Of a DNA stretch of 64,000 nucleotides, positions 37,601 to 51,110 are shown in pieces; the first letter of the stretch is position 1; each line of letters opens with the position of its first letter. Source of the DNA: Calliopsis andreniformis (lineage: Eukaryota; Arthropoda; Insecta; Hymenoptera; Andrenidae); NCBI RefSeq assembly GCF_051401765.1, contig NW_027480429.1:13892157-13956156 (forward strand). The letters are read 5' to 3'. The notes beneath the pieces are model-generated. The model ran no database searches. It had not been told where the DNA came from and saw nothing but the letters and a program-made list of their open reading frames with translations. A program made the position numbers and the translations under genes.

Positions 37601-40600
37601 CGGGCAACCTAGGTTTCACTCTAGGGCGTTGCTCCACCAGGTCGAACAGTTAGGGCCTAAGAAGTCAACGCCAGAAGCATAAAATACGATATAATTACAA
37701 CAGCTTTTACATCGTATAAAACGAATAATTGCAACCAGTGTGGAAGTTATGGTCATTTTTACGTTCCGGGCAACCTAAGCTTCACTCTAGGGCGTTGCTC
37801 CACCATGTCGAATAGTTAGGGCCTAAGAAGTCAACGCCAGAAGCATAAAATACGATATAAATACAACAGCTTTTACATCGTATAAAACGAATAATTGCTA
37901 CCAGTGTGAAAGTTATGGTCATTGCTACGTTCCGCGCAACCTACCTTTCACCCTAGGGCGTTGCTCCACCAGATCGAATAGTTACGGCCTTAGAAGTCAG
38001 CGCGAGAAGCATAAAATACAATAAAGATGCAACAGTTTTTCCATCGTTTAACAGGAATAACTGCAACCAGTGTGAATGTACTGGTCATTTCTACGTTCCG
38101 GATAACCTAGGTTTCACTCTAGGGCGTTGTTCTACCAGATCGAATAGCTATGGACTTAGAATTCAACGCCAGAAGGATAAAATACAATATAAGTACAACA
38201 GTTATTCCATTGTATAAAACGAATAACTGCAACCAGTGTGAAAGTACTGGTCATTTCTATGTTCCGGGCAACCTAGGCTTCACTCTAGGGCCTTGCTCCA
38301 CCAGATCGAATAGTTAGGGCCTTAGATGTCAACGCCAGATGCAGAAAATACAATAAAGGTGCATCTGTTCTCCCGTCGTATAAAACGAATAATTGCAAAC
38401 AGTGTGAAAGTAATGGTCATTTCTACGTTCCGGGAAACCTAGGCGTCACTCTAGGGCGTTACTCCACCAGATCGAATAGTTAGGGCCTTAGAAGTCAACG
38501 CCAGAAGCATGAAATACAAAATAAATAGAACAGTTTTTCCATGTATAAAACGAATAATTGCTACCAGTGTGAAAGTTATGGTCATTTCTACGTTCCGGGC
38601 AACCTAGGCTTCACACCAGGGCGTTGTTCCACCAGATGGAATGGTTAGGGCCTAAGAAGTCAACGCCGGAAGCATAAAATACGATATAAATACTACAGCT
38701 TTTCCATCGTATAAAACGAGTAATTGCTACCAGTGTGAAAGTTATGGTCATTTCTACGTTCCGGGCAACCAAGGCTTCACTCTAGGGCGTTGCTTTACCA
38801 TATCGAATATTTAGGGCCTTGGAAGTCAACGCCCGAAGCATAAAATACAAATTAAATAAAACAGTTTTTCCATCGTATAAAATGAATAATTGCTACCAGT
38901 GTGAAAGTTATGGTCATTTCTAGGTTCCGCGCAACCTGGGCTTTGCCCTAGGCCGTTGTTCCACCAGATGGAATAGTTAGGGCCTAAGAAGTCAACGCCA
39001 GAAGCATAAAATACGATATAAATACAACAGCTTTTCCATCGTATAAAAGGAATAATTGACACCAGTACGAAACTTATGGTCATTTCTACGTTCCGGGCAA
39101 TCTAGGCTTCACTGTATGGCGTTCTTCCACCACATCGAATAGCTAGGGCCTCAGAAGTCCACGCCTGAAGCATAAAATACAATAAAAATACAACAGTCTT
39201 TCCATCCTATAACAGGAATGATTGTAACCCGTGTGAAAGTGATGGTCATTTCTGCGTTCCAGGCAACCTAGGCATCACTCCAGGGCGTTGTTCCACAAGA
39301 TCGAATAGTTAGGGCCTAAGAAGTCAACGCCAGAAGCATAAAATGCCATATAAATATAACAGTTTCTCCATCGTATAAAACGAGTAATAGCAACCAGTGT
39401 GAAAGTTATGATGATTTCTACGCTCCGGGCAACCTAGGCTTCACTCTAGGGCGTTGTTCCACCAGTTGGAATAGTTAGGGCCTAAGAAGTCAACGCCAGA
39501 AGCATAAAATACGATATGAATACAACAGCTTTTCCATCGTATAAAACGAATAATTGTAACCAGTGTGAAAGTTATGGTCATTTCTACGTTCCGGGCAACC
39601 TAGGCTTCACTCTAGGGCGGTGCTCCACCAAATCGAATAGCTAGGGCCTTAGAAGACAATGCCCGCAGCATAAAATACAAAATAAATAGAACAGTTTTTC
39701 CATTGTATAAAACGAATAATTGCTACCAGTGTAAAAGTTATGGTCATTTCTACGTTCCGGGCAACCTAGGCTTCACCCTAGGCCGTTGTTCCACCAGATC
39801 GAATAGTTAGGGCCTAAGAAGTGAACGCCAGAAGCATAAAATGCAATAAAAATACAACAGTTTTTCCATCGTATAGCAGGAATAATTTGCAACCAGTGTG
39901 ATAGTAGTGGTCATTTCTACGTTCCGGTCAACCCAGGTTTCACTCCAGGGCGTTGCTCCACCAGATCGAAGAGTTACGGCCTAAGAAGTCAACGCCAGAA
40001 GCATAAAATACGATAAAAATGCAACAGTTTTTCCATCGTATAAAACGAATAATTGCAATCAGTGTGAAAGTTATGGTCATTTCTACATTCCGAGCAACCT
40101 AGGCTTCACCCTAGGGCGTTGCTCCACCAGATCGAATAGTTAGGGCCTTAGAAGTCAACGCCAGAAGCATAAAACACGATATAAATACAACAGCTTTTCC
40201 ATCGTATAAAACGAATAATTGCAACCAGTGTGGAAGTTATGGTCATTTCTACGTTCCGGGCAACCTAGGCTTCACTCTAGGGCGTTCTTCCACCAGATGG
40301 AATAGTTAGGGCCCATGAAGTCAACGCCAGAAGCATAAAACACTATATAAATACAACAGTTTTTCCGTCATATAAAACGAATGATAGCAACCAGTGTGAA
40401 AGTTATGGTCATTTCTACGTTCCGGGCAACCTAGGCTTCACTCTAGGGCGTTGCGCCACCAGATCGAACAGTTAGGGCCTTAGAAGTCAACGCCCGAAGC
40501 ATAAAATACAAAATAAATAAAAAAGTTTTTCCATCGTATAAAACGAATAATTGCAACCAGTATGAAAGTTAACGTCATTTCTACTTTCCGGGCAACATAG

Positions 40601-42289
40601 ACTTCACCCTTGGGCGTTGCACCAACAGATTGAATAGTTAGGGCCTTAGCAGTCAACGCCCGAAGCATAAAATACAAAATAAATACAACAGTTTTTCCAT
40701 CCTATAAAAAGAATAATTGCTACCGGTGTGAAAGTTATGGTCATTTCTCCGTTCCGGGCAACCTAGGCTTCACTCTAGGGCGTTGCTCCACCGGATCGAA
40801 TAGTTAGGGCCTTAGAAGTCAACGCCAGAAGCATAAAATACAAAATAAATAAAACAGTTTTTCCATCGTATAAAACGAATAATTGCTACCAGTGTGAAAG
40901 TAATGGTCATTTCTACGTTACGCGCAACCTAGGCTTCACCCGAGGGCGTTGTTCCACCAGATGGAATAGCTGGGCCTAAGAGTTCAACGCCAGAATCATA
41001 AAATACGATATAAATACAACAGCTTTTCCATCGTATAAAACGAATAATTGCAACCAGTGTGGAAGTTATGGTCATTTCTACGTTCCGGGCAACCTAGGCT
41101 TCACTCTAGGGCGTTGTTCCACCAGATGCAATAGTTAGGGCCTAAGAAGTCAACGCCAGAAGCATAAAACACTATATAAATACAACAGTTTTTCCATCAT
41201 ATAAAACGAATAATTGCAACCAGGATGAAAGTTATTGTCATTTCTACTTTCCGGGCAACCTAGTCTTCACCCTAGGGCGTTGCTCCAACAGATTGAGTAG
41301 CTAGGGCCTTAGAAGTCAATGCCCGAAGCATAAAATACAATATAAATACAACAGTTTTTCCATCGTATAAAACGAATAATTGAAACCAGTATGAAAGTTA
41401 ACGTCATTTCTACTTTCCGGGCTACCTAGGCTTCACCCTAGGGCGTTGCACCAACAGATTGAATAGTTAGGGCCTTAGAAGTCAACGCCAGAAGCATAAA
41501 GTACAATAAAGATGCAAAAGTTTTTCCATCGTATAACAGGAATAACTGCAAACAGTGTGAAAGTTATGGTCATTTCTACGTTCCGGGGAACCTCGGCTTC
41601 ACTCTAGGGCGTTGCGGCACCAGATCGAATAGTTAGGGCCTTAGAAATCAACGCCCGAAGCATAAAATACAAAATAAATAATACAGTTTTTCCATCGTAT
41701 AAAACGAATAATTGCAACCAGTGTGGAAGTTATGGTCATTTCTACTTTCTGGGCAACCTAGGCTTCACTCTAGGGCGTTGCTCCACCAGATCGAATAGTT
41801 AGGGCCTTAGAAGTCAACGCCCGAAGCATAAAATACAAAATAAATAAAACAGTTTTTCCATCGTATAAAACGAATAATTGCAACCAGTATGAAAGTTAAC
41901 GTCATTTCTACTTTCGGGGCAACATAGGCTTCACCCTTGGGCGTTGCACGAACAGATTGAATAGTTAGGCCCTTAGAAGTAAACGCCCGAAGCATAAAAT
42001 ACAAAATAAATAGAACAGTTTTTCCATCGTATAAAACGAATAATCGCAACCAGTATGAAAGTTATGGTCATTTCTACTTTCTGGGCAACCTAGGATTCAC
42101 CCTAGGGCGTTGCACCACCAGATCGAATAGTTAGGGCCTTAGAAATCAACGCCAGAAGCATAAAATACAATAAAGATGCAACAGTCTTTCCATCGTAAAA
42201 CAGGAATAATTGCAACCAGTGTGAAGGTAATGGTCTTTTCTACGTTCCGGGCAACCTAGGCTTCACTCTAGGGCGGTGCTCCACCAGAT
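37601..42289 (+). repeat. Mixed monomers with an 8-monomer echo
   Basis: About 28 monomers. GTTAACGTC at 40568 recurs at 41895 (offset 1327 bp, eight monomers less one base), each time with GTTGCACCAACAG or GTTGCACGAACAG after it. Bases 38280-38640 resemble 31800-32200. Otherwise no long block copy was followed, and no gene is visible. Confidence 0.7.
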
Positions 42290-43170
42290 CAAATAGTTAG
42301 GGCCTAAGAAGTCAACGCCAGAAGCATAAAATACAACATAAATACAACAGATTTTCCATCGTATATAATGTATATTTGCAAACAGTGTGAAAGTAATGGT
42401 GATTTCTACGTACCGGGCAACTTAGGCTCCGCTCTCGGGCGTTGCTCCACCAAACCGAATAGGTAATGCCTTAGAAGTGAACGCCAGAAGGATAAAATAC
42501 AATAAAGATGCAAAAGTTTTTCCACCGTATAACAGGAATAACTGCAAACAGTGTGAAAGTAATGGTCATTTCCATGCTCCGGGCAACCTAGTCTTCACTC
42601 TAGGGCGTTGTTGAACCTGATCGAACAGTTAGGGCCTAAGAAGTCAACGCCAGAAGCATAAAATGCAATATAAATATAACAGTTTTTCCATCGTATAAAA
42701 CGTATGATAGCAACCAGTGTGAAAGTTATGGTCATTTCTACGTTCCGGGCAGCCTAGGCTTCACTCTAGGGCGTTGTTCCACCAGATCGAATAGTTAGGC
42801 CCTAAGAAGTCAACGCCAGAAGCATAAAATGCAATAAAAGTACAACAGTTTTTCCATCGTATAACAGGAATGATTCCAACCAGTTTGAAAATGATGGTCA
42901 TTTCTACGTTCCGGGCAACCTAGGTTTCACTCTAGGGCGTCGCTCCAATAGATCGAATGGCTAGGGACTTAGAATTCAACGCCAGAAGGATAAAATACAA
43001 TATATGTACAACAGTGTTTTCATCGTATAAAACGAATAATTGCAAACATTGCGAAAGTTATGGTCATTTCTACTTTCCGGGCATCCTATGCTTCACTCTA
43101 GGGCGTTGCCCCACCACACTGAATAGTTAGGGCGTTAGAAGTCAACGCCCGAAGCATAAAATGCCATAAA
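42290..43170 (+). repeat. Five-monomer block repeated 6310 bp later
   Basis: GGCTCCGCTCTCGGG at 42425 corresponds to 48735 (6310 bp, 38 monomers plus 2). Shared rare words include AACGTATGATAG, GGTCATTTCCATGCTCC and CAACAGTGTTTTCATCG. The match stops near 43180, where TTTTTCCATTGCATAAAACG replaces TTTTTCGATAGTATAACAGG. Confidence 0.83.
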
Positions 43171-43180
43171 AAGACAACAG

Positions 43181-46100
43181 TTTTTCCATTGCATAAAACG
43201 AATAATTGCTACCAGTGTAAAAGTTATGGTCATTTCTACGTTCCGGGCAACCTAGGCTTCACCCTAGGGCGTTTTTCCATCAGATCGAATAGTTAGGTCC
43301 TTAGAAGTCAACGCCAGAAGCATTAAATACAAAGTAAATAGAACAGTTTTTCCATTGTATAAAACGAATAATTGCTGCCAGTGTAAAAGTTATGGTCATT
43401 TCTACGTTCCGGGCAGCCTAGGCTGCACTCTAGGGCGTTGCTCCACCATATCGAATAGTTAGGGCCTTAGAAGTCAACGCCCGAAGCATAAAATACAAAG
43501 TAAATAGAACAGTTTTTGCATCGTATAAAACGAATAATCGCAACCAGTATGAAAGTTATGGTCATTTCTACTTTCTGGGCAACCTAGGCTTCACCATAGG
43601 GCGTTGCACCACCAGATCGAATAGTTAGGGCCTTAGAAATCAACGCCAGAAGCATAAAATACAATAAAGATGCAACAGTCTTCCCATCGTAAAGCAGGAA
43701 TAATTGCAACCAGTGTGAAGGTAATGGTCTTTTCTACGTTCCGGGCAACCTAGGCTTCACTCTAGGGCGGTGCTCCACCAGATCAAATAGTTAGGGCCTA
43801 AGAAGTCAACGCCACAAGCATAAAATACAACATAAATACAACAGATTTTCCATCGTATATAATGTATATTTGCAAACAGTGTGAAAGTAATGGTGATTTC
43901 TACGTACAGGGCAACTTAGGCTCCGCTCTCGGGCGTTGCTCCACCAAACCGAATAGGTAGGGCCTTAGAAGTCAACGCCAGAAGCATAAAATACAATAAA
44001 GATGCAAAAGTTTTTCTACCGTATAACAGGAATAACTGCAAACAGTGTGAAGGTAATGGTCATTTCCATGTTCCGGGCTACCTAGTCTTCACTCTAGGGC
44101 GTTGTTGAACCAGATCGAACAGTTAGGGCCTAAGAAGTCAACGCCAGAAGCATAAAATACAATATAAATATAACAGTTTTTCCATCGTATAAAACGAATG
44201 ATAGCAACCAGTGTGAAAGTTATGGTCATTTCTACGTTCCGGGCAACCTAGGCTTCACTCTAGGGTGTTATGCCACCAGATCGAATAGTTAGGGCCTTAG
44301 AAGTCAACTCCCGAAGCATAAAATACAGAATAAATAAAACAGTTTTTCCATCGTATAAAACGAATAATTGCAACCAGTGTGGAAGTTATGGTCATTTCTA
44401 CGTTCCGGGCAACCTAGGCTTCACTCTAGGGCGTTGCTCTACCAGGTCGAATAGTTAGGGCCTTAGAAGTCAACGCCAGAAGCATAAAATACAGAATAAA
44501 TAGAACAGTTTTTCCATCGTATAAAACGAATAATTGCAACCAGTGTGGAAGTTATGGTCATTTCTACGTTCCGGGCAACCTAGGCTTCACTCTAGGGCGC
44601 TGCTCGACCAGATCGAATAGCTAGGGCCTTAGAAGTCAACGCCTGAAGTATAAAATACAATAAAGATGCAAAAGATTTTCCATCGTATAACAGGACTAAC
44701 TGCAAACAGTGTGAAAGTACTGGTCATTTCTACGTTCCGGGTAACCTAGGTATTACTTTAGGGCGTTGCTCCACCAGATCGAGTAGCTAGTGACTTAGAA
44801 TTCAACGCCATAAGAATAAAATACAATATAAATATAACAGTTTTTCCATTGTATCAAACGAATAATAACAACCTGTGTGAAAGTTATTGTCATTTCAACG
44901 TTCCGGGCAATCTAGGCTTCACTCTAGGGCGTTGCTCCACCAGGTCAATCAGTTAGGGCCTTAGAAGTCAACGCCCGAAGCATAAAATGCAAAATAATTA
45001 GAACTGTTTTTCCATTGCATAAAACGAATAATTGCTACCCGTGTAAAAGTTATGGTCATTTCTACGTCCCGGGCAACCTAGGCTTCACCCTAGGGCGTTT
45101 TTCAATCAGATCGAGTAGTTAGGTCCTTAGAAGTCAACGCCAGAAGCATTAAATACAAAATAAATAGAACAGTTTTTCCACTGTATAAAACGAATAATTG
45201 CTGCCAGTGTAAAGGTTATGGTCATTTCTACGTTCCGGGCAACCTAGGCTGCACTCTAGGGCGTTGCTCCACCATATCGAATAGTTAGGGCCTTAGAAGT
45301 CAACGCCCGAAGCATAAAATACAAAGTAAATAGAACAGTTTTTGCATCGTATAAAACGAATAATCGCAACCAGTATGAAAGTTATGGTCATTTCTACTTT
45401 CTGGGCAACCTACGCTTCACCATAGGACGTTGCACCACCAGATCGAATAGTTAGGGCCTTAGAAATCAACGCCAGAAGCATAAAATACAATAAAGATGCA
45501 ACAGTCTTCCCATCGTAAAGCAGGAATAATTGCAACCAGTGTGAAGGTAATGGTCTTTTCTACGTTCCGGGCAACCTAGGCTTCACTCTAGGGCGGTGCT
45601 CCACCAGATCAAATAGTTAGGGCCTAAGAAGTCAACGCCACAAGCATAAAATACAACATAAATACAACAGATTTTCCATCGTATATAATGTATATTTGCA
45701 AACAGTGTGAAAGTAATGGTGATTTCTACGTACAGGGCAACTTAGGCTCCGCTCTCGGGCGTTGCTCCACCAAACCGAATAGGTAGGGCCTTAGAAGTCA
45801 ACGCCAGAAGCATAAAATACAATAAAGATGCAAAAGTTTTTCCACCGTATAACAGGAATAACTGCAAACAGTGTGAAGGTAATGGTCATTTCCATGTTCC
45901 GGGCTACCTTAGTCTTCACTCTAGGGCGTTGTTGAACCAGATCGAACAGTTAGGGCCTAAGAAGTCAACGCCAGAAGCATAAAATACAATATAAATATAA
46001 CAGTTTTTCCATCGTATAAAACGAATGATAGCAACCAGTGTGAAAGTTATGGTCATTTCTACGTTCCGGGCAACCTAGGCTTCACTCTAGGGTGTTATGC

Positions 46101-47700
46101 CACCAGATCGAATAGTTAGGTCCTTAGAAGTCAACTCCCGAAGCATAAAATACAAAATAAATAAAACAGTTTTTCCATCGTATAAAACGAATAATTACAA
46201 CCAGTATAAAAGTTAACGTCATTTCTACTTTCCGGGCAACATAGGCTTCACCCTTGGGCGTTGCACCAACAGATCGAATAGTTAGGTCCTTAGAAGTCAA
46301 CGCCAGAAGCATTAAATACAAAATAAATAGAACAGTTTTTCCACTGTATAAAACGAATAATTGCTGCCAGTGTAAAAGTTATGGTCATTTCTACGTTCCG
46401 GGCAACCTAGGCTGCACTCTAGGGCGTTGCTCCACCATATCGAATAGTTAGGGCCTTAGAAGTCAACGCCCGAAGCATAAAATACAAAGTAAATAGAACA
46501 GTTTTTGCATCGTATAAAACGAATAATCGCAACCAGTATGAAAGTTATGGTCATTTCTACTTTCTGGGCAACCTACGCTTCACCATAGGACGTTGCACCA
46601 CCAGATCGAATAGTTAGGGCCTTAGAAATCAACGCCAGAAGCATAAAATACAATAAAGATGCAACAGTCTTCCCATCGTAAAGCAGGAATAATTGCAACC
46701 AGTGTGAAGGTAATGGTCTTTTCTACGTTCCGGGCAACCTAGGCTTCACTCTAGGGCGGTGCTCCACCAGATCAAATAGTTAGGGCCTAAGAAGTCAACG
46801 CCACAAGCATAAAATACAACATAAATACAACAGATTTTCCATCGTATATAATGTATATTTGCAAACAGTGTGAAAGTAATGGTGATTTCTACGTACAGGG
46901 CAACTTAGGCTCCGCTCTCGGGCGTTGCTCCACCAAACCGAATAGGTAGGGCCTTAGAAGTCAACGCCAGAAGCATAAAATACAATAAAGATGCAAAAGT
47001 TTTTCCACCGTATAACAGGAATAACTGCAAACAGTGTGAAGGTAATGGTCATTTCCATGTTCCGGGCTACCTTAGTCTTCACTCTAGGGCGTTGTTGAAC
47101 CAGATCGAACAGTTAGGGCCTAAGAAGTCAACGCCAGAAGCATAAAATACAATATAAATATAACAGTTTTTCCATCGTATAAAACGAATGATAGCAACCA
47201 GTGTGAAAGTTATGGTCATTTCTACGTTCCGGGCAACCTAGGCTTCACTCTAGGGTGTTATGCCACCAGATCGAATAGTTAGGTCCTTAGAAGTCAACTC
47301 CCGAAGCATAAAATACTAAATAGATAGAACAGTTTTTCCATCGTATAAAACGAATAATTGCTACCGGTGTGAAAGTTATGGTCATTTCGCCGTTCCGGGC
47401 AACCTAGGCATCACTCTAGGGCGTTCCTCCACCAGGTCGAATAGTTAGGGCCTTAGAAGTCAACGCCAGAAGCATAAAATACAGAATAAATAAAACAGTT
47501 TTTCCATCGTATAAAACGAATAATTGCAACCAGTGTGGAAGTTATGGTCATTTCTACGTTCCGGGCAACCTAGGCTTCACTCTAGGGCGCTGCTCGACCA
47601 GATCGAATAGCTAGGGCCTTAGAAGTCAACGCCTGAAGTATAAAATACAATAAAGATGCAAAAGATTTTCCATCGTATAACAGGAATAACTGCAAACAGT
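43181..47700 (+). repeat. 27-monomer block, copy A (offset 10129)
   Basis: Recurs at 53310-57829 with a nearly constant offset of 10129 bp (61 monomers plus 3). The ATGCCACCAGATCG monomer (44270/54399) and the GTTGCACCAACAGATCG join (46261/56390) lie at equal relative places. It contains a tandem heptamer pair (45121 and 46284) inside an 18-monomer pattern. Near 47700 the copies diverge: ATCGAGTAGCTAATG here against ACCGAGTAGCTAGTG at about 57896. Confidence 0.85.
45121..47290 (+). repeat. Seven-monomer HOR (1163 bp), tandem pair 1
   Basis: AGGTCCTTAGAAG at 45121 recurs at 46284, an offset of 1163 bp (7 x 166 plus 1). The odd base is a T insertion giving CTACCTTAGTC (near 45907 and 47071). 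The second unit ends near 47290, where TACTAAATAGATAG replaces TACAAAATAAATAAAAC. The same tandem pair recurs at 55250/56413 and 58240/59403. Confidence 0.86.
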
Positions 47701-48599
47701 GTGAAAGTACTGGTCATTTCTACGTTCCGGGTAACCTAGGTATTACTTTAGGGCGTTGCTCCACCAGATCGAGTAGCTAATGACTTAGAATTCAACGCCA
47801 TAAGAATAAAATACAATATAAATATAACAGTTTTTCCATTGTATCAAACGAATAATAACAACCTGTGTGAAAGTTATTGTCATTTCAACGTTCCGGGCAA
47901 TCTAGGCTTCACTCTAGGGCGTTGCTCCACCAGGTCAATCAGTTAGGGCCTTAGAAGTCAACGCCCGAAGCATAAAATGCAAAATAATTAGAACTGTTTT
48001 TCCATTGCATAAAACGAATAATTGCTACCAGTGTAAAAGTTATGGTCATTTCTACGTTCCGGGCAACCTAGGCTTCACCCTAGGGCGTTTTTCCATCAGA
48101 TCGAATAGTTAGGTCCTTAGAAGTCAACGCCAGAAGCATTAAATACAAAATAAATAGAACAGTTTTTCCACTGTATAAAACGAATAATTGCTGCCAGTGT
48201 AAAAGTTATGGTCATTTCTACGTTCCGGGCAACCTAGGCTGCACTCTAGGGCGTTGCTCCACCATATCGAATAGTTAGGGCCTTAGAAGTCAACGCCCGA
48301 AGCATAAAATACAAAGTAAATAGAACAGTTTTTGCATCGTATAAAACGAATAATCGCAACCAGTATGAAAGTTATGGTCATTTCTACTTTCTGGGCAACC
48401 TAGGCTTCACCATAGGACGTTGCACCACCAGATCGAATAGTTAGGGCCTTAGAAATCAACGCCAGAAGCATAAAATACAATAAAGATGCAACAGTCTTCC
48501 CATCGTAAAGCAGGAATAATTGCAACCAGTGTGAAGGTAATGGTCTTTTCTACGTTCCGGGCAACCTAGGCTTCACTCTAGGGCGGTGCTCCACCAGAT

Positions 48600-49480
48600 C
48601 AAATAGTTAGGGCCTAAGAAGTCAACGCCACAAGCATAAAATATAACATAAATACAACAGATTTTCCATCGTATATAATGTATATTTGCGAACAGTGTGA
48701 AAGTAATGGTGATTTCTACGTACCGGGCAACTTAGGCTCCGCTCTCGGGCGTTGCCCCACCAAACCGAATAGGTAGGGCCTTAGAAGTCAACGCCAGAAG
48801 GATAAAATACAATAAAGATGCAAAAGTTTTTCCACCGTATAACAGGAATAACTGCAAACAGTGTGAAAGTAATGGTCATTTCCATGCTCCGGGCAACCTA
48901 GTCTTCACTCTAGGGCGTTGTTGAACCTGATCGAACAGTTAGGGCCTAAGAAGTCAACGCCAGAAGCATAAAATGCAATATAAATATAACAGTTTTTCCA
49001 TCGTATAAAACGTATGATAGCAACCAGTGTGAAAGTTATGGTCATTTCTACGTTCCGGGCAGCCTAGGCTTCACTCTAGGGCGTTGTTCCACCAGATCGA
49101 ATAGTTAGGCCCTAAGAAGTCAACGCCAGAAGCATAAAATGCAATAAAAGTACAACAGTTTTTCCATCGTATAACAGGAATGATTCCAACCAGTTTGAAA
49201 ATGATGGTCATTTCTACGTTCCGGGCAACCTAGGTTTCACTCTAGGGCGTCGCTCCAATAGATCGAATGGCTAGGGACTTAGAATTCAACGCCAGAAGGA
49301 TAAAATACAATATATGTACAACAGTGTTTTCATCGTATAAAACGAATAATTGCAAACATTGCGAAAGTTATGGTCATTTCTACTTTCCGGGCATCCTAGG
49401 CTTCACTCTAGGGCGTTGCCCCACCACACTGAATAGTTAGGGCGTTAGAAGTCAACGCCCGAAGCATAAAATGCAATAAA
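48600..49480 (+). repeat. Copy of 42290-43170
   Basis: Matches 42290-43170 at offset 6310, with point differences such as TTGCCCCACC for TTGCTCCACC near 48752. From 49100 on it also forms the start of a longer block repeated at 52421. Confidence 0.83.
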
Positions 49481-51110
49481 AAGACAACAGTTTTTCGATA
49501 GTATAACAGGAATAATTCCAACCAGTTTGAAAGTAATGGTCATTTCTACGTTCCGGGCAACCTAGGCTCCACTCTAGGGCGTTGCTCCACCAAATCGAAT
49601 AGCTAGGGACTTAGAAGTCAACGCCAGAAGCATAAAATACAATAAAGATGCAAAAGATTTTCCATCGTATAACAGGAATAACTGCAAACAGTGTGAAAGT
49701 ACTGGTCATTTCTACGTTCCGGGTAACCTAGGTATCACTTTAGGGCGTTGCTCCACCAGACCGAGTAGCTAGTGACTTAGAATTCAACGCCATAAGAATA
49801 AAATACAATATAAATATAACAGTTTTTCCATTGTATCAAACGAATAATAACAACCTGTGTGAAAGTTATGGTCATTTCAACGTTCCGGGCAATCTAGGCT
49901 TCACTCTAGAGCGTTGCTCCACCAGTTCAATCAGTTATGGCCTTAGAAGTCAACACCCGAAGCATAAAATGCAAAATAATTAGAACAGTTTTTCCATTGC
50001 ATAAAACGAATAATTGCTACCAGTGTAAAAGTTATGGTCATTTCTACGTTCCGGGCAACCTAGGCTTCACCCTAGGGCGTTTTTCCATCAGATCGAATAG
50101 TTAGGTCCTTAGAAGTCAACGCCAGAAGCATTAAATACAAAGTAAATAGAACAGTTTTTCCATTGTATAAAACGAATAATTGCTGCCAGTGTAAAAGTTA
50201 TGGTCATTTCTACGTTCCGGGCAACCTAGGCTGCACTCTAGGGCGTTGCTCCACCATATCGAATAGTTAGGGCCTTAGAAGTCAACGCCCGAAGCATAAA
50301 ATACAAAGTAAATAGAACAGTTTTTGCATCGTATAAAACGAATAATCGCAACCAGTATGAAAGTTATGGTCATTTCTACTTTCTGGGCAACCTACGCTTC
50401 ACCATAGGGCGTTGCACCACCAGATCGAATAGTTAGGGCCTTAGAAATCAACGCCAGAAGCATAAAATACAATAAAGATGCAACAGTCTTCCCATCGTAA
50501 AGCAGGAATAATTGCAACCAGTGTGAAGGTAATGGTCTTTTCTACGTTCCGGGCAACCTAGGCTTCACTCTAGGGCGGTGCTCCACCAGATCAAATAGTT
50601 AGGGCCTAAGAAGTCAACGCCACAAGCATAAAATACAACATAAATACAACAGATTTTCCATCGTATATAATGTATATTTGCAAACAGTGTGAAAGTAATG
50701 GTGATTTCTACGTACAGGGCAACTTAGGCTCCGCTCTCGGGCGTTGCTCCACCAAACCGAATAGGTAGGGCCTTAGAAGTCAACGCCAGAAGCATAAAAT
50801 ACAATAAAGATGCAAAAGTTTTTCCACCGTATAACAGGAATAACTGCAAACAGTGTGAAGGTAATGGTCATTTCCATGTTCCGGGCTACCTTAGTCTTCA
50901 CTCTAGGGCGTTGTTGAACCAGATCGAACAGTTAGGGCCTAAGAAGTCAACGCCAGAAGCATAAAATACAATATAAATATAACAGTTTTTCCATCGTATA
51001 AAACGAATGATAGCAACCAGTGTGAAAGTTATGGTCATTTCTACGTTCCGGGCAACCTAGGCTTCACTCTAGGGTGTTATGCCACCAGATCGAATAGTTA
51101 GGTCCTTAGA
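49100..51110 (+). repeat. 12-monomer block, copy A (offset 3321)
   Basis: TTAGGCCCTAAG at 49105 recurs at 52426 (3321 bp, 20 monomers plus 1). GGCTCCGCTCTCGGG at 50727 and 54048 has the same offset. The match ends near 51110: a TACTAAATAGATAG monomer follows here, whereas TACAGAATAAATAAAAC follows at 54450. Confidence 0.85.

Noticed and set aside
44270..44458. A C-x2-C-x4-H pattern resembling part of a CCHC zinc knuckle (NCNQCGSYGHFYVPG) in this and many other plus-strand frames
   Set aside because: It is the translation of the conserved TGCAACCAGTGTG region of the monomer in one frame. The fourth ligand is not at the right distance, and the frame stops at the TAG of AATAGTTAGG in nearly every monomer.
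46124..46451. Overlapping plus- and minus-strand open frames, repeated at 56253-56580 and 59243-59570
   Set aside because: Each is satellite sequence read in two directions; the repetition comes from the 10129- and 2990-bp block copies.
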